A DNA stretch of 64,000 nucleotides from Aquamicrobium sp. (lineage in GTDB: Bacteria > Pseudomonadota > Alphaproteobacteria > Rhizobiales > Rhizobiaceae): positions 1,922,001 through 1,986,000 of the forward strand of contig NZ_JAMLIE010000001.1 of NCBI RefSeq assembly GCF_023954335.1. Reading direction: 5' to 3'. The position numbers were made by a program, and so were the translations under genes. The notes under the pieces are model-generated. The model searched no databases and had not been told where the DNA came from. It worked only from the letters and a program-made list of their open reading frames with translations. Of this stretch, positions 23,778 through 31,959 are shown piece by piece. Every line of letters begins with the position of its first letter. Positions within the stretch are counted from its first letter, which is position 1.

Positions 23778-25031
23778 TCATTCGGCCGGCTGGGGGGCCG
23801 GCCGCTCGACCGGGCGTTCCTCGATCGGCCAGTGGACGACGGCCGCGAACACGCCGAGCGCGACGCCCAGCCACCACACCGGATCGTAGGTGCCGAACCG
23901 GTCGTAGAGATAGCCGCCGAGCCAGACGCCGAGGAACGAGCCGATCTGGTGCGAGAAGAACACGACGCCGCCGAGCATGCCGAGATGCGCCGTGCCGAAC
24001 ATGACGGCGACGAGCGCGTTGGTCGGCGGCACGGTGGATAGCCACAAGAGGCCCATGACGATGGCGAAGACGATCACCGTCGCCGGCGTCTGCGGCAGAA
24101 GAAGGAAGGCCGTCACGAGAACCGAGCGCGCCAGATAGATGAAGGCGAGGAAGTAAGGCTTGGAATAGCGCTGGCCGATTGCGCCCGCCGCCAGCGCGCC
24201 GATGATGTTGAAGAAGCCGATCAGCGCCAGCGCGATCACCGCATAGCGCGCCTCGATGCCGATGTCCGAGATGTAGGCCGGAAAATGCGCGGTGATGAAG
24301 GCGATCTGGAAGCCGCAGACGAAGAAGCCGGAGACCAGCAGGAGATAGGAGCGGTGGCCGAGCGCCTCGCGCAGCGCCTCCGCCGCCGTCTGCCGGTAGG
24401 CCGCCTGCGGCTGGCTGCCGGATGAGGAATTGCCGCGCAGCGGAATGGCGAGCACGGGGATGACGAGCATCATCGCGCTCATGACGACGAGCGCGTCGTA
24501 CCAGCCATAGGCCGAGATCAGCCCCTGGCCGAGCGGCGCGAACAGGAACATGCCGGCCGAGCCCGCCGCCGTGCCGAGCCCGAAGGCGAAGCTGCGCCGC
24601 TCGGGCGCGACGTTGCGGGCGAAGGCGGCCAGCACGATGCCGAACGAGCCCGCGCCGACGCCGAGGCCGACGAGCAGGCCGCCGCCGATGTGGAGCATGG
24701 TGGCGCTGTCGGCATTGGCCATCAGCACGAGGCCGGCCGCGTACATCAGGCCCGACAGCGCCAGCACCCGCCATGTGCCGTATTTGTCGGCCAGCGCGCC
24801 GAAGACCGGCGTGCCGAACCCCCAGGCAAGGTTCTGGATCGCCATCGCCAGCCCGAAGGTGGTGCGGTCCCAGCCCTTCTCGGCCAGCATCGGCAGCTGG
24901 AAGAAGCCCATGGCCGAGCGCGGCCCGAAGGTCAGCAGCGCGATGGCGCAGCCGCAGGCGATGATCAGCCAGGGAAGCCGCGCGGCAGAAGGCTGGGCGG
25001 AAGGCGAAGCGGCCATGTGCGGGGGGTCCAT
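23778..25031 (-). CDS. Major facilitator superfamily transporter
   Basis: This ~417-aa permease has 12 predicted helices. MFS features are GFFQLPML in the first periplasmic loop, GALADKYGTWRVLALSG (the motif A region between helices 2 and 3), and the second-half counterpart GGYLYDRFGTYDP. It resembles the oxalate/formate antiporter-like branch of MFS, but the substrate is not determined. Start choice is uncertain: ATG 25031 or 25016, or a TTG at 25115 with AAAGGA upstream that would overlap the dyad at 25092. It is convergent with the DUF2339 gene. Confidence 0.88.
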   Translation of the reverse strand: MDPPHMAASPSAQPSAARLPWLIIACGCAIALLTFGPRSAMGFFQLPMLAEKGWDRTTFGLAMAIQNLAWGFGTPVFGALADKYGTWRVLALSGLMYAAGLVLMANADSATMLHIGGGLLVGLGVGAGSFGIVLAAFARNVAPERRSFAFGLGTAAGSAGMFLFAPLGQGLISAYGWYDALVVMSAMMLVIPVLAIPLRGNSSSGSQPQAAYRQTAAEALREALGHRSYLLLVSGFFVCGFQIAFITAHFPAYISDIGIEARYAVIALALIGFFNIIGALAAGAIGQRYSKPYFLAFIYLARSVLVTAFLLLPQTPATVIVFAIVMGLLWLSTVPPTNALVAVMFGTAHLGMLGGVVFFSHQIGSFLGVWLGGYLYDRFGTYDPVWWLGVALGVFAAVVHWPIEERPVERPAPQPAE

Positions 25032-25091
25032 GAAACGGAGTGGCAACGCTGGAGCGAAATGCTCTAGTCGAGTTTTACTTTGATGGGAAAT

Positions 25092-25118
25092 GAATTGAAC
25101 GGGGCGATCGTTCAATTC
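25092..25118. other. 9-bp inverted repeat between MFS and LysM genes
   Basis: GAATTGAAC (25092-25100) and GTTCAATTC (25110-25118) are perfect inverted arms around a 9-bp spacer. The right arm includes the LysM gene's stop codon (25112-25114). It could be an operator for the MFS gene or part of the LysM transcript end; there is no T-tract. AT-rich bases here stand out from the GC-rich surroundings. Confidence 0.45.
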
Positions 25119-25576
25119 CTTTGATGTGGGAAAGGCTCGAATGGCGGATAGGGCGTCCTCGGCTGCATGTGCTTCGGCCGGACGTCGAAGCCGCGCGGCT
25201 CCTGCGGGTGCCGGAGGGCAGGAGGCGGTGCCGTGAGCGTCGGCGGCGAGACCGCGGTTGCCGGCGGCACCAGCGGCGGGGCGATGCGCACCGAGGGGCG
25301 GCCGATCGGCTGTTGCGGCGAGGGCAGCGCCGGGCGCGGGACGGTGATCACCATGCCGGCACGAAGCGTGTTCGCGTTGAGACCCGGATTGGCGGCGCGC
25401 AGCGTCTCGATGCTGATCCCGCAGGTGCGGGCGATCGAGATGAGGGTGTCGCCGAAGTCGACGCCGAGCCGCGCGGGGCAGGCCGCCTCTGCCCGCGTGG
25501 TCGTCAGGCCAATGATGGTCAGGCCCGCCGCGAGCACGGCGAGAAGGAAGCAGGCGGGGACAAGCGCGCGTCTCAT
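25112..25576 (-). CDS. Exported LysM-domain protein
   Basis: This 154-aa protein has a signal peptide (RRALVPACFLLAVLAAGL … ARAEA) followed by one LysM module (GDTLISIARTCGISIETLRAANPGLN … LRAGMVITVP, about residues 40-85), then a Pro-rich tail. LysM binds peptidoglycan, so the protein probably sits in the periplasm on the cell wall. The cysteines in ACPARLG and RTCGI could form a disulfide. Its ATG overlaps the stop of the HD gene by 4 bp, so the two are an operon. Confidence 0.85.
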   Translation of the reverse strand: MRRALVPACFLLAVLAAGLTIIGLTTTRAEAACPARLGVDFGDTLISIARTCGISIETLRAANPGLNANTLRAGMVITVPRPALPSPQQPIGRPSVRIAPPLVPPATAVSPPTLTAPPPALRHPQEPRGFDVRPKHMQPRTPYPPFEPFPHQRN

Positions 25577-26220
25577 GCCCGTGCCCTCCTGCCGGCCGCC
25601 TTGGCGCGCTGCGCCTCGATCTCGGCGAAGCGGGCGAGGAAGGCGTCCTGCGCGGCCCGCGTCGGCAGCGGCTCTAGCGCGAGGCCGTCGCTGGTGATGT
25701 TGCGCGGGCGGCCGAAGAATTTCTGCGCCTCGGCGTCGGCAAAGCCGGCGAGCCGCGTCGCCTCGAACCACGCCGCGACCTGATCGGCGCGCTTGATATC
25801 GCGGATGAGCGCCGCCGGCAGGTCGGCCGGCAGCGAGAAGCGCAGGTGGATGGCGCGCTGCAGCCGCTTCTCTACCAGCTTGTAGCCGCCGCCGACCACG
25901 GCCTTGAACGGCGAGATCATGTCGCCGATGACGTATTCAGGCGCGTCGTGCAGCAGCGTGGCGAGCTGCTCGTCGGCGCTGGCTTGCGGCCTTGCCGCGC
26001 GGAACGCCGCCTCCACCACCAGCGAATGCTGCGCCACCGAGAAGGCGTGGTCGCCGCGCGTCTGGCCGTTCCAGCGCGCGACCCGGGCGAGGCCGTGAGC
26101 GATGTCGCCGATCTCGACGTCGAGCGGCGAGGGGTCGAGCAGGTCGAGCCGCCGGCCCGACAGCATGCGCTGCCAGGCGCGGGGCGGGGGGGCTGGCTTG
26201 GGGATAGGCTTGTCCGCCAT
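25573..26220 (-). CDS. HD-domain phosphohydrolase (YfbR-like)
   Basis: This 215-aa protein has the HD metal-binding pattern: His in VAQHSLVV, the HD pair in LATLLHDAPEYVIGDMISP (about residues 90-108), and a later Asp in IKRADQVAAWFEA. Related proteins such as YfbR are 5'-nucleotidases; the substrate here is not known. A Pro-rich N-terminus (PIPKPAPPPRAW) precedes the domain. The gene sits between ygfZ (1-bp overlap at 26220) and the LysM gene (4-bp overlap), indicating a three-gene operon. Confidence 0.88.
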   Translation of the reverse strand: MADKPIPKPAPPPRAWQRMLSGRRLDLLDPSPLDVEIGDIAHGLARVARWNGQTRGDHAFSVAQHSLVVEAAFRAARPQASADEQLATLLHDAPEYVIGDMISPFKAVVGGGYKLVEKRLQRAIHLRFSLPADLPAALIRDIKRADQVAAWFEATRLAGFADAEAQKFFGRPRNITSDGLALEPLPTRAAQDAFLARFAEIEAQRAKAAGRRARA

Positions 26221-27125
26221 CAGCGTTCGTCCGCGGTTTCGCCCTGCGGCAGGGTGTAGGTCGCCGAGGGCGGGACGGAAAGAGAAAGCGCGACTCCGCC
26301 GGCGGTGATCGATACGCCGCCGTCCTGCGCCGCCTTCACCCGGTCGATGCGGACGATGGCGAGCCCGTCGGGGCCGCAGACGCTGCCCAGCGTGCCGATG
26401 GCGCGCCCGCCGGCCTCCACCTCCGTGCCGCTCGCCGGGAGATCGCCCACGCCCTTGACGATCATGACCCGCCGGCGCGCCGTGCCGCGGTGCTGCATGC
26501 GCGACACCACCTCCTGCCCGACATAGCAGCCCTTGCGGAAGCCGACGCCGCCGTTGCTGTCCATCAGCACGTCGTGCGGGAAGGCGTCGCCGGCAGCGAA
26601 GTCTTTACCGCTTTCGGCTACGCCATGGGCGATCCGCAGCCGGTCGTAATCATCCGGCGAGGCGTCGGTCGCGACGGCGTCGCCATAGCGGCGCGACACG
26701 CCGGACCCTTGCGGAAACCGCAGGTCGGCCAGCCATCCTGAATCGGTTTGTAAAGCCGTTGAATCGAATTGCGAGGCGGTTGAATGATCGCGCGAGGCAG
26801 CGGAATCATCCTGCCAGCGTGCAGTCACAACCAACTGATCGGCAAGGGAAATCACCGCCTTCGCCCTTAGGCGGTAGAGCGTCAGCCGGCGCATGAAATC
26901 GCCGGCCGATTCGGCACGGCAGTCGAGGAGGAAGCCGTCCGCCCCGCGACGCGAGATCAGGAAGTCGAACAGGATCTTGCCCTGCGGCGACAAGAGCGCG
27001 CCCGGCCGCGCCTCGCCGGCCGCCAGCCCGTCGAGATCGGCGGTGAGCACGTTCTGGAGGAAATGTTCGGCGTCCGGCCCCTCGATCAGGATCGCGGCGC
27101 GGTCGCCAGGCTGTGCTGTCGGCAT
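26220..27125 (-). CDS. ygfZ: Folate-binding YgfZ-family protein
   Basis: YgfZ is a tetrahydrofolate-dependent factor for assembly or repair of certain Fe-S enzymes and resembles the aminomethyltransferase GcvT. The 301-aa protein begins with ILIEGPDAEHFLQNVLTADL and carries the diagnostic KGCYVGQEV motif near residue 200. Between the two halves lies a Ser/Thr/Asp-rich insert (about residues 106-130) made by a degenerate 21-bp tandem repeat (26737). It heads the operon ygfZ-HD-LysM and is divergent from the dihydroorotase gene. Confidence 0.93.
   Translation of the reverse strand: MPTAQPGDRAAILIEGPDAEHFLQNVLTADLDGLAAGEARPGALLSPQGKILFDFLISRRGADGFLLDCRAESAGDFMRRLTLYRLRAKAVISLADQLVVTARWQDDSAASRDHSTASQFDSTALQTDSGWLADLRFPQGSGVSRRYGDAVATDASPDDYDRLRIAHGVAESGKDFAAGDAFPHDVLMDSNGGVGFRKGCYVGQEVVSRMQHRGTARRRVMIVKGVGDLPASGTEVEAGGRAIGTLGSVCGPDGLAIVRIDRVKAAQDGGVSITAGGVALSLSVPPSATYTLPQGETADER
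26737..26807 (-). repeat. Degenerate 21-bp tandem repeat inside ygfZ
   Basis: Read on the minus strand, units begin GATTCCGCTGCC, CATTCAACCGCC, GATTCAACGGCT and GATTCAGG at 21-bp steps. They encode roughly D-S-T-A-x-x-x repeats. The length keeps the frame. The segment is poorer in GC than the rest of the gene. Confidence 0.65.
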
Positions 27126-27261
27126 GGGGCTGATCCGAACTTGCTTTTGACGTGGCCATTACGTAAGCCGCGCTGACGGCGCGGGCAAGTGGAAGAGCCA
27201 TGCGCGCCGGCATGGCTCCCCCGCGCATGGGCTTTTGAAGACGGCGAACGAGGATAGCCCC

Positions 27262-28593
27262 ATGACCAAGAGCTTCGACCTGATCCTCAAGGGCGGCACC
27301 GTCGCCAACCATGACGGCATCGGCCGGCGCGACGTCGGCGTCGTCGCCGGGCGCATCGCCGCGCTCGGCGATCTGTCGCAGGCCGATGCCGGCGAAGTGA
27401 TCGACTGCACCGGCCTTCACGTCCTGCCCGGCGTCGTCGACAGCCAGGTCCATTTCCGCGAGCCGGGGCTCACGCACAAGGAAGACCTCGAGACCGGCTC
27501 GCGCGCGGCCGTGCTCGGCGGCGTCACCGCCGTGTTCGAGATGCCCAACACCAACCCGCTGACCACCAGCGAGGCCGCGCTGGCCGACAAGGTGGCGCGC
27601 GCCACGGGCCGCATGCATTGCGACTTCGCCTTCTGGGTCGGCGGCACGCGCGAGAACGCGCGCGACGCCGGCGAGCTCGAGCGCCTGCCGGGCGCGGCCG
27701 GCATCAAGGTGTTCATGGGCGCCTCGACCGGCTCGCTGCTGATCGAGGACGACGAGGGCGTCTACGAGGTCCTGCGCCACACGCGCCGCCGCGCCGCCTT
27801 CCATTCGGAGGACGAGTTCCGCCTGCGCGAGCGCCTCGGCGAGCGCGTCGAGAACGACCCGTCCTCGCATCCTGTCTGGCGCGATGAGGTGGCGGCGCTG
27901 CGCTGCACAGACAGGCTGGTGCGCATCGCCCGCATGGCGCGCGCGCGCATCCATGTGCTGCACATCTCGACGGCCGAGGAGATCGAGTTCCTCGAGCACC
28001 ACAAGGATGTCGCCACCTGCGAGGCGACGCCGCATCATCTCACCCTGACCGCCGACGACTACGCCACCCTCGGCACGCTGATCCAGATGAACCCGCCGGT
28101 ACGCGCGCCCCACCATCGCGACGGCGTCTGGCGCGGCGTCGGCAACGGCGTCATCGACGTGCTCGGCTCCGACCACGCGCCGCACACGCTGGAGGAGAAG
28201 GCCAAGCCCTATCCGGCCTCGCCCTCGGGCATGACCGGGGTGCAGACGCTGGTGCCGATCATGCTCGACCACGTCAATGCCGGGCGGCTGTCGCTGGAGC
28301 GCTTCGTCGACCTGTCGAGCCACGGCCCCAACCGCATCTTCGGCATGGCGCGCAAGGGCCGCATCGCCGCCGGCTACGACGCCGACTTCACGATCGTCGA
28401 CATGAAGCGCAGCGAGACGATCACCAACGAGCAGGCCGGCTCCCGCGCCGGCTGGACGCCCTATCACGGCAGGACCGTCACCGGCTGGCCCGTCGGCACC
28501 ATCGTCCGCGGAACGCGCGTGATGTGGGAAGGCGAGATCGTGACGCCGGGGCAGGGGAAGCCGGTGGAGTTTTCGGAGGCGTTGGCTGTGTGA
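27262..28593 (+). CDS. pyrC: Dihydroorotase (class I, PyrC-like)
   Basis: This 443-aa amidohydrolase converts carbamoyl-aspartate to dihydroorotate. It has the metal site VVDSQVHFREPGLTHKED (about residues 62-79), where the usual DxHxH reads as Q-V-H-F-R, then FEMPNTNP, the Lys segment GIKVFMGASTG (likely carboxylated Lys), HSEDE, VLHISTAEE, CEATPHHL and VLGSDHAPHT. These make a complete binuclear amidohydrolase centre except that the first His is Gln. ATG 27262 gives the standard start. It ends in the heptamer repeat. Confidence 0.88.
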   Translation: MTKSFDLILKGGTVANHDGIGRRDVGVVAGRIAALGDLSQADAGEVIDCTGLHVLPGVVDSQVHFREPGLTHKEDLETGSRAAVLGGVTAVFEMPNTNPLTTSEAALADKVARATGRMHCDFAFWVGGTRENARDAGELERLPGAAGIKVFMGASTGSLLIEDDEGVYEVLRHTRRRAAFHSEDEFRLRERLGERVENDPSSHPVWRDEVAALRCTDRLVRIARMARARIHVLHISTAEEIEFLEHHKDVATCEATPHHLTLTADDYATLGTLIQMNPPVRAPHHRDGVWRGVGNGVIDVLGSDHAPHTLEEKAKPYPASPSGMTGVQTLVPIMLDHVNAGRLSLERFVDLSSHGPNRIFGMARKGRIAAGYDADFTIVDMKRSETITNEQAGSRAGWTPYHGRTVTGWPVGTIVRGTRVMWEGEIVTPGQGKPVEFSEALAV

Positions 28594-28684
28594 GTGAGTA
28601 GAGAATAGGGAATAGTGAGTAGTGAGTAGTGAAAAGAGCGGATATATTTCACTACTCACTACTCACTACTCACTACTCACTCTC
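28590..28684. repeat. Heptamer hairpin array, copy 2 (GAGTAGT type)
   Basis: Left arm 28590-28634 has units GAGTGAGTA, GAATAGT, GAGTAGT and GAGTAGT; the right arm 28648-28684 has ACTACTC repeated four times. Together they form a long perfect hairpin with an AT-rich loop (gagcggatata). The left end starts in the dihydroorotase stop codon, and the right end stops 3 bp before the stop codon of the convergent gene at 28687. Confidence 0.75.
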
Positions 28685-28686
28685 TT

Positions 28687-29568
28687 TCAATCTCCCGCGA
28701 CGAAGAACAGCCACCGCCCTTCCGGCGAGATGCCGGTGCGGTAGAAGATGTAGGCGCCGTAGTTCTTCATGTCCTCGTAGTCGCCGGCGGTGACGATCTT
28801 GAACAGCTCCACCCTCTGGCGCGGGTTGAGATCGGCGAGCGGCACGGCGAAGAAATAGGGCCAGACATACATCTCGTCCTCGGCGCTCTGGCCGAGCTTC
28901 ACATAGCCGGCGCTCAGCACCTCGTAGAGGATGGCGAGGATCTCGTGGCCTTCCTCGTCGCCCGAAAGCTCGCGTAGGAAGGCGATCGGATCGCCCGAGA
29001 TGGCGCCGAACGAAAGCTGGGTGGCGCCCTCGCCGGTGCTGAGAAGCGGTCGCAACCGCTCGATGTCGCCGGAAAGGCAGGCTTCGACGATGAGGTCGCG
29101 CATGCGCCGGACGGGCTCCGGCAGCAGCGAAAGATCGTATTGCACCTCGGGAACCGGCTCGTCGTCGGCCTCCGCGCCTTCGGTCTCCTGCGTGGCGTCG
29201 CGGTCGGGATCGCGCGGGATGACGACGGGGTCGGGCAGGGGCACGGTCACTGCCGGCGGTCGGGGGGCTTCGCCGGCCGGCTGGGTCTCGTCCTCCGGCG
29301 CGTCCTCGTCCGTTTCCTCGCCTTCCTCGGTGGCCGGCGGCTGCGCGTCGGGCCTCTGCGTCTGGCCGGGAGGCGGCAGGTCGTGGCGCTCGATCGTGTC
29401 CGCGCCGTCCTGTCCTTCCGGCACCGGCACGTCCTCGCGCGGCAGCTCGCTCAGCGCCAGCGCCGCGCCCGGCAAAGCGAGCGTGCCGGCAAGCGCCAGC
29501 GCCGCGCAGGCGAACGCGGCCCTCAGCCATGCTTCGAAACCGGACCTGGCGGCCATATTCCTCGCCAT
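28687..29568 (-). CDS. Exported conserved hypothetical protein with acidic Pro-rich linker
   Basis: This 293-aa protein has a signal peptide (LRAAFACAALALAGTLALPGAALA, residues 14-37), then about 110 residues rich in Asp, Glu and Pro (VPVPEGQDGAD, EEGEETDEDAPEDE), and a C-terminal domain of about 150 residues (LPEPVRRMRDLIVEACLSGD … RTGISPEGRWLFFVAGD). The C-terminal domain looks like a rhizobial periplasmic family of unknown function. Two ATGs (29568, 29556) are possible starts. No catalytic motif is recognised. Confidence 0.8.
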   Translation of the reverse strand: MARNMAARSGFEAWLRAAFACAALALAGTLALPGAALALSELPREDVPVPEGQDGADTIERHDLPPPGQTQRPDAQPPATEEGEETDEDAPEDETQPAGEAPRPPAVTVPLPDPVVIPRDPDRDATQETEGAEADDEPVPEVQYDLSLLPEPVRRMRDLIVEACLSGDIERLRPLLSTGEGATQLSFGAISGDPIAFLRELSGDEEGHEILAILYEVLSAGYVKLGQSAEDEMYVWPYFFAVPLADLNPRQRVELFKIVTAGDYEDMKNYGAYIFYRTGISPEGRWLFFVAGD

Positions 29569-29702
29569 CGGCGCTCGCTGCTCCGCATCCTTCAGTCGTG
29601 CCGGGGCACTATAGCGGAAAAACCGCCCTTCGCGAGGCCGCGCGCCGCTGGCGTGACAAAATGGTTTCCGTGGATTGGTGCCGGCGGGTGTCCGGCCGGA
29701 CT

Positions 29703-29960
29703 TCAGTGGACGACCGTCGCCGGATTGAACTCGCCGGCGACGAGCCTGTCGCGCATCCGCTCGACCAGCGACAGCGCCGCCGCCTCGCCATTGGCGCGCA
29801 CGAGCTCCTCGAGGGCGGTGGCGATGGCCGCGTCCGCCATGATGTCCGGCTCGATGCCGGCGGCACGGCCTTCGGCCCACGCGTCCTCGTAGCTTTCGAT
29901 CGCGGTCAGGCGCTTTTCCTCGCGAATCAGCACGTCGATGTCGCTGATGCCGTGATCCAT
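29703..29960 (-). CDS. 85-aa conserved hypothetical protein
   Basis: A small, mostly helical, acidic protein begins MDHGISDIDVLIREEKRLTA and ends AGEFNPATVVH. It has the segment IEPDIMADAAIATALEELVRANGE and no cysteine, signal peptide or membrane segment. ATG 29960 is preferred over an upstream GTG (29969). It lies 134 bp upstream of the exported hypothetical gene on the same strand. The family is not recognised. Confidence 0.65.
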   Translation of the reverse strand: MDHGISDIDVLIREEKRLTAIESYEDAWAEGRAAGIEPDIMADAAIATALEELVRANGEAAALSLVERMRDRLVAGEFNPATVVH

Positions 29961-30086
29961 CCGTTCCACCCAATCCCCGCGGGCCGATGCTTCGACTTTA
30001 GCGGTTCCCTTAATGTCCCGTTAAGGCTTGTAGCACAGGAAATGCGGCGCGGGCTGCCACAATCGTGTAAAAGTTAACCGATTGCT

Positions 30087-30108
30087 AAAGCCCCGCCGGC
30101 GGGGCTTT
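30087..30108 (-). terminator. Bidirectional terminator-like hairpin
   Basis: AAAGCCCCGCC at 30087-30097 is followed directly by GGCGGGGCTTT, giving an 8-bp stem with a short loop, flanked by T-runs on both strands. On the minus strand it lies about 115 bp after the TIGR02301 stop. The 29961-30221 interval also has a GCGTTC/GAACGC hairpin near 30132-30147 and no gene. Confidence 0.65.
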
Positions 30109-30167
30109 TCGCAGGCGCGCTGCTGCAGCGGGCGTTCTGACGAACGCTGCTCCAGCTTCTTTCCTTT

Positions 30168-30219
30168 AGCCGCATTTATGCGACGTCAGACGATTCCGTC
30201 TGACTGCAAAATGCTCTAG
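30168..30219 (-). repeat. AGAGCATTT palindromic repeat, copy 2
   Basis: On the minus strand CTAGAGCATTTTGCA precedes the 8-bp stem GTCAGACG/CGTCTGAC (30185-30192 with 30197-30204). GCATTTATGC forms a second small palindrome. The surrounding loop sequence GACGGAATCG matches copy 1 at 6382. A partial copy (CTAGAGCATTTCG) is at 25054-25066. Confidence 0.6.
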
Positions 30220-30221
30220 CC

Positions 30222-30599
30222 TCAGTTGCCGTAGCGCGTCGCGGTGTCGCGCGACAGCGCCTCGCCTTCCTTCATGTAGCGGGCGATGGCCGCCAGCGCC
30301 GAGCTGGTGCAGGTGGTGTAGGTGGTCTCGAAGCTGCGATAGCCGCGGTTGAAGCTGGCGGTCAGCTTCGCCCGGCGCTCGTCGTCCGGGTTTTCCGCCG
30401 CGATCAGCGCCTCCATGCGGCCGCGCCAGTCCTGGCCGCTCTCGCCGCACAGGTTGCGCAGGTAATGCAGCGAGCCGAGGATCTCGGACAGCCGCATCAG
30501 GTCGCCCTCGAACGGCGAATCGACCGCCTGCGCCCCTTGGCCGTGGCCGAGGAGGAGGAAAGCCGCAACAAGCGCGCGAGAGACGAGACGCTGGATCAT
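30222..30599 (-). CDS. TIGR02301-type exported hypothetical protein
   Basis: This 125-aa protein has an N-terminal signal (MIQRLVSRALVAAFLLLGHGQGAQA), then LMRLSEILGSLHYLRNLCGESGQDWRGRMEALI and a helical stretch with SFNRGYRSFETTYTTCTSSA. Two conserved Cys (LCGES and TTCTS) may pair in the periplasm. It matches the rhizobial TIGR02301 pattern from memory; function unknown. It lies 44 bp downstream of the Nudix gene on the same strand. Confidence 0.8.
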   Translation of the reverse strand: MIQRLVSRALVAAFLLLGHGQGAQAVDSPFEGDLMRLSEILGSLHYLRNLCGESGQDWRGRMEALIAAENPDDERRAKLTASFNRGYRSFETTYTTCTSSALAAIARYMKEGEALSRDTATRYGN

Positions 30600-30643
30600 C
30601 GACCGGCTTGTCGCCGGGAATCGTGGCCGGCGCAAGGCGGTTG

Positions 30644-31072
30644 TCACGCCGAGGCGACGCGCTGCGCGATTTCGTAGACGGAACGCGCCAGCGGCAGCGC
30701 CGCCATCTCGTCGAGCGTCACCCACAGCGCCATGTCCGCGTCGTCGCCCGCGACGATGGTCCCGCCGGCGAAGGCGGCCGAATGCACCGAGAGGATGAAC
30801 TCGACGCGGCGCTCGTCCCGCTCCGCCGACAGCTCCAGATCGACGATATGGGCGATGGCGGCGATGTGCGCCCCGGTTTCCTCCATCACCTCGCGCCGCA
30901 CCGCCTCGACCAGCGTCTCGCCCGCCTCGACCCTGCCGCCGGGAAAGGCGTAGAGCCCTCGCGCCGGCGCGCGCCCGCGCCGCACGAGCAGGAAGCGGCC
31001 TTCGTGGAAGATCGCCGCCGAGACGGCGCGGATCGGGGCGGGCGGAGTCGGGGGCGCTTCTTCTGTGTGCAT
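30644..31072 (-). CDS. Nudix hydrolase
   Basis: This 142-aa protein has a full Nudix box (G-x5-E-x7-R-E-x2-E-E-x-G): GGRVEAGETLVEAVRREVMEE and TG, around residues 50-73. It hydrolyses a nucleoside-diphosphate-linked compound; the substrate is unknown. ATG 31072 is chosen because the upstream frame is Arg/Pro-rich and unlike the family. The gene is divergent from the SRAP gene and probably co-transcribed with TIGR02301. Confidence 0.9.
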   Translation of the reverse strand: MHTEEAPPTPPAPIRAVSAAIFHEGRFLLVRRGRAPARGLYAFPGGRVEAGETLVEAVRREVMEETGAHIAAIAHIVDLELSAERDERRVEFILSVHSAAFAGGTIVAGDDADMALWVTLDEMAALPLARSVYEIAQRVASA

Positions 31073-31152
31073 GGCGCGAGTGTGGGTTGCGGCTGCGTGG
31101 TTCTGCGGCCAGATTGCTGGCAGGCGAAGCCAAGGGCAAGGTGAATTATCGG

Positions 31153-31902
31153 ATGTGCGGACGTTTCGCGCTGGTTCAGGGGCCGAAGGAGCTGGAGGAC
31201 GTGTTCGGCGTTCCCGAGGTCGAGCCGTTTCCACCGCGCTACAACATCGCCCCGACCCAGCCGATCATGATCGTCACGGCGGGGGTGCGGCGCGAGCCCG
31301 GCTCCAACCGGCCCGAGCGGCAGGCAGCGCTGGCGCGCTGGGGTTTTATCCCATCATGGGTCAAGGATACGGCGCAGTTCCCGCTCCTCATCAACGCACG
31401 CGCCGAGACGGCGGCGGTGAAGGCCTCGTTCAAGGCGGCGATGCGCCATCGCCGGGTGCTGGTGCCGGCCTCCGGCTTCTACGAGTGGAAGGGAACCGGC
31501 CGCAAGGATGCGCAACCCTACTGGGTGCGGCCCCGCCACGGCGGCATCGTCGCCTTCGGCGGGCTGATGGAGACGTATGCCGAGCCGGGCGGCTCGGAGA
31601 TCGACACCGCCGCGATCCTGACCTGCGAGGCCAACGCGACCATTTCCCATATCCACCATCGCATGCCGGTGGTGGTGCGGCCGGAGCATTTCTCCCGCTG
31701 GCTCGACTGCGTCGGCAACGAGCCGCGCGACGTCGCCGACATCGTCCGGCCGGTCGAGGAGGATTTTTTCGAGGCGATCCCCGTTTCCGACCGGGTGAAC
31801 AAGGTGGCGAATGCCGGCCCCGAGCTTCAGGAGCGCGCGGAGCCGGCGGCGGAGCGGCCGGAACCCGAGAAGCCGAAGGGCGACCAGCTCAGCCTGTTCT
31901 GA
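31153..31902 (+). CDS. yedK: SRAP-family abasic-site processing protein (YedK/HMCES)
   Basis: YedK-type proteins form a DNA-protein crosslink with abasic sites in single-stranded DNA through Cys2. The 249-aa protein starts MCGRFAL, which is exposed as Cys2 after Met removal, and carries NARAET, FYEWKG (Glu) and the catalytic His in HHRMPVV. ATG 31153 is required to place the catalytic Cys at position 2. A Pro/Glu/Lys-rich C-terminal tail ends DQLSLF, a possible beta-clamp-like motif (QLSLF). It is divergent from the Nudix gene. Confidence 0.94.
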   Translation: MCGRFALVQGPKELEDVFGVPEVEPFPPRYNIAPTQPIMIVTAGVRREPGSNRPERQAALARWGFIPSWVKDTAQFPLLINARAETAAVKASFKAAMRHRRVLVPASGFYEWKGTGRKDAQPYWVRPRHGGIVAFGGLMETYAEPGGSEIDTAAILTCEANATISHIHHRMPVVVRPEHFSRWLDCVGNEPRDVADIVRPVEEDFFEAIPVSDRVNKVANAGPELQERAEPAAERPEPEKPKGDQLSLF

Positions 31903-31959
31903 GCCGCTGGCCGCGCTGGCCCATTGCGTGCTTGGCACGCTTCGGGCAGGGGAGGAGCG

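Noticed and set aside
27262..28593. Allantoinase or hydantoinase instead of dihydroorotase
   Set aside because: Motif order and context fit the class I dihydroorotase better, though the first metal His is Gln, so some doubt remains.
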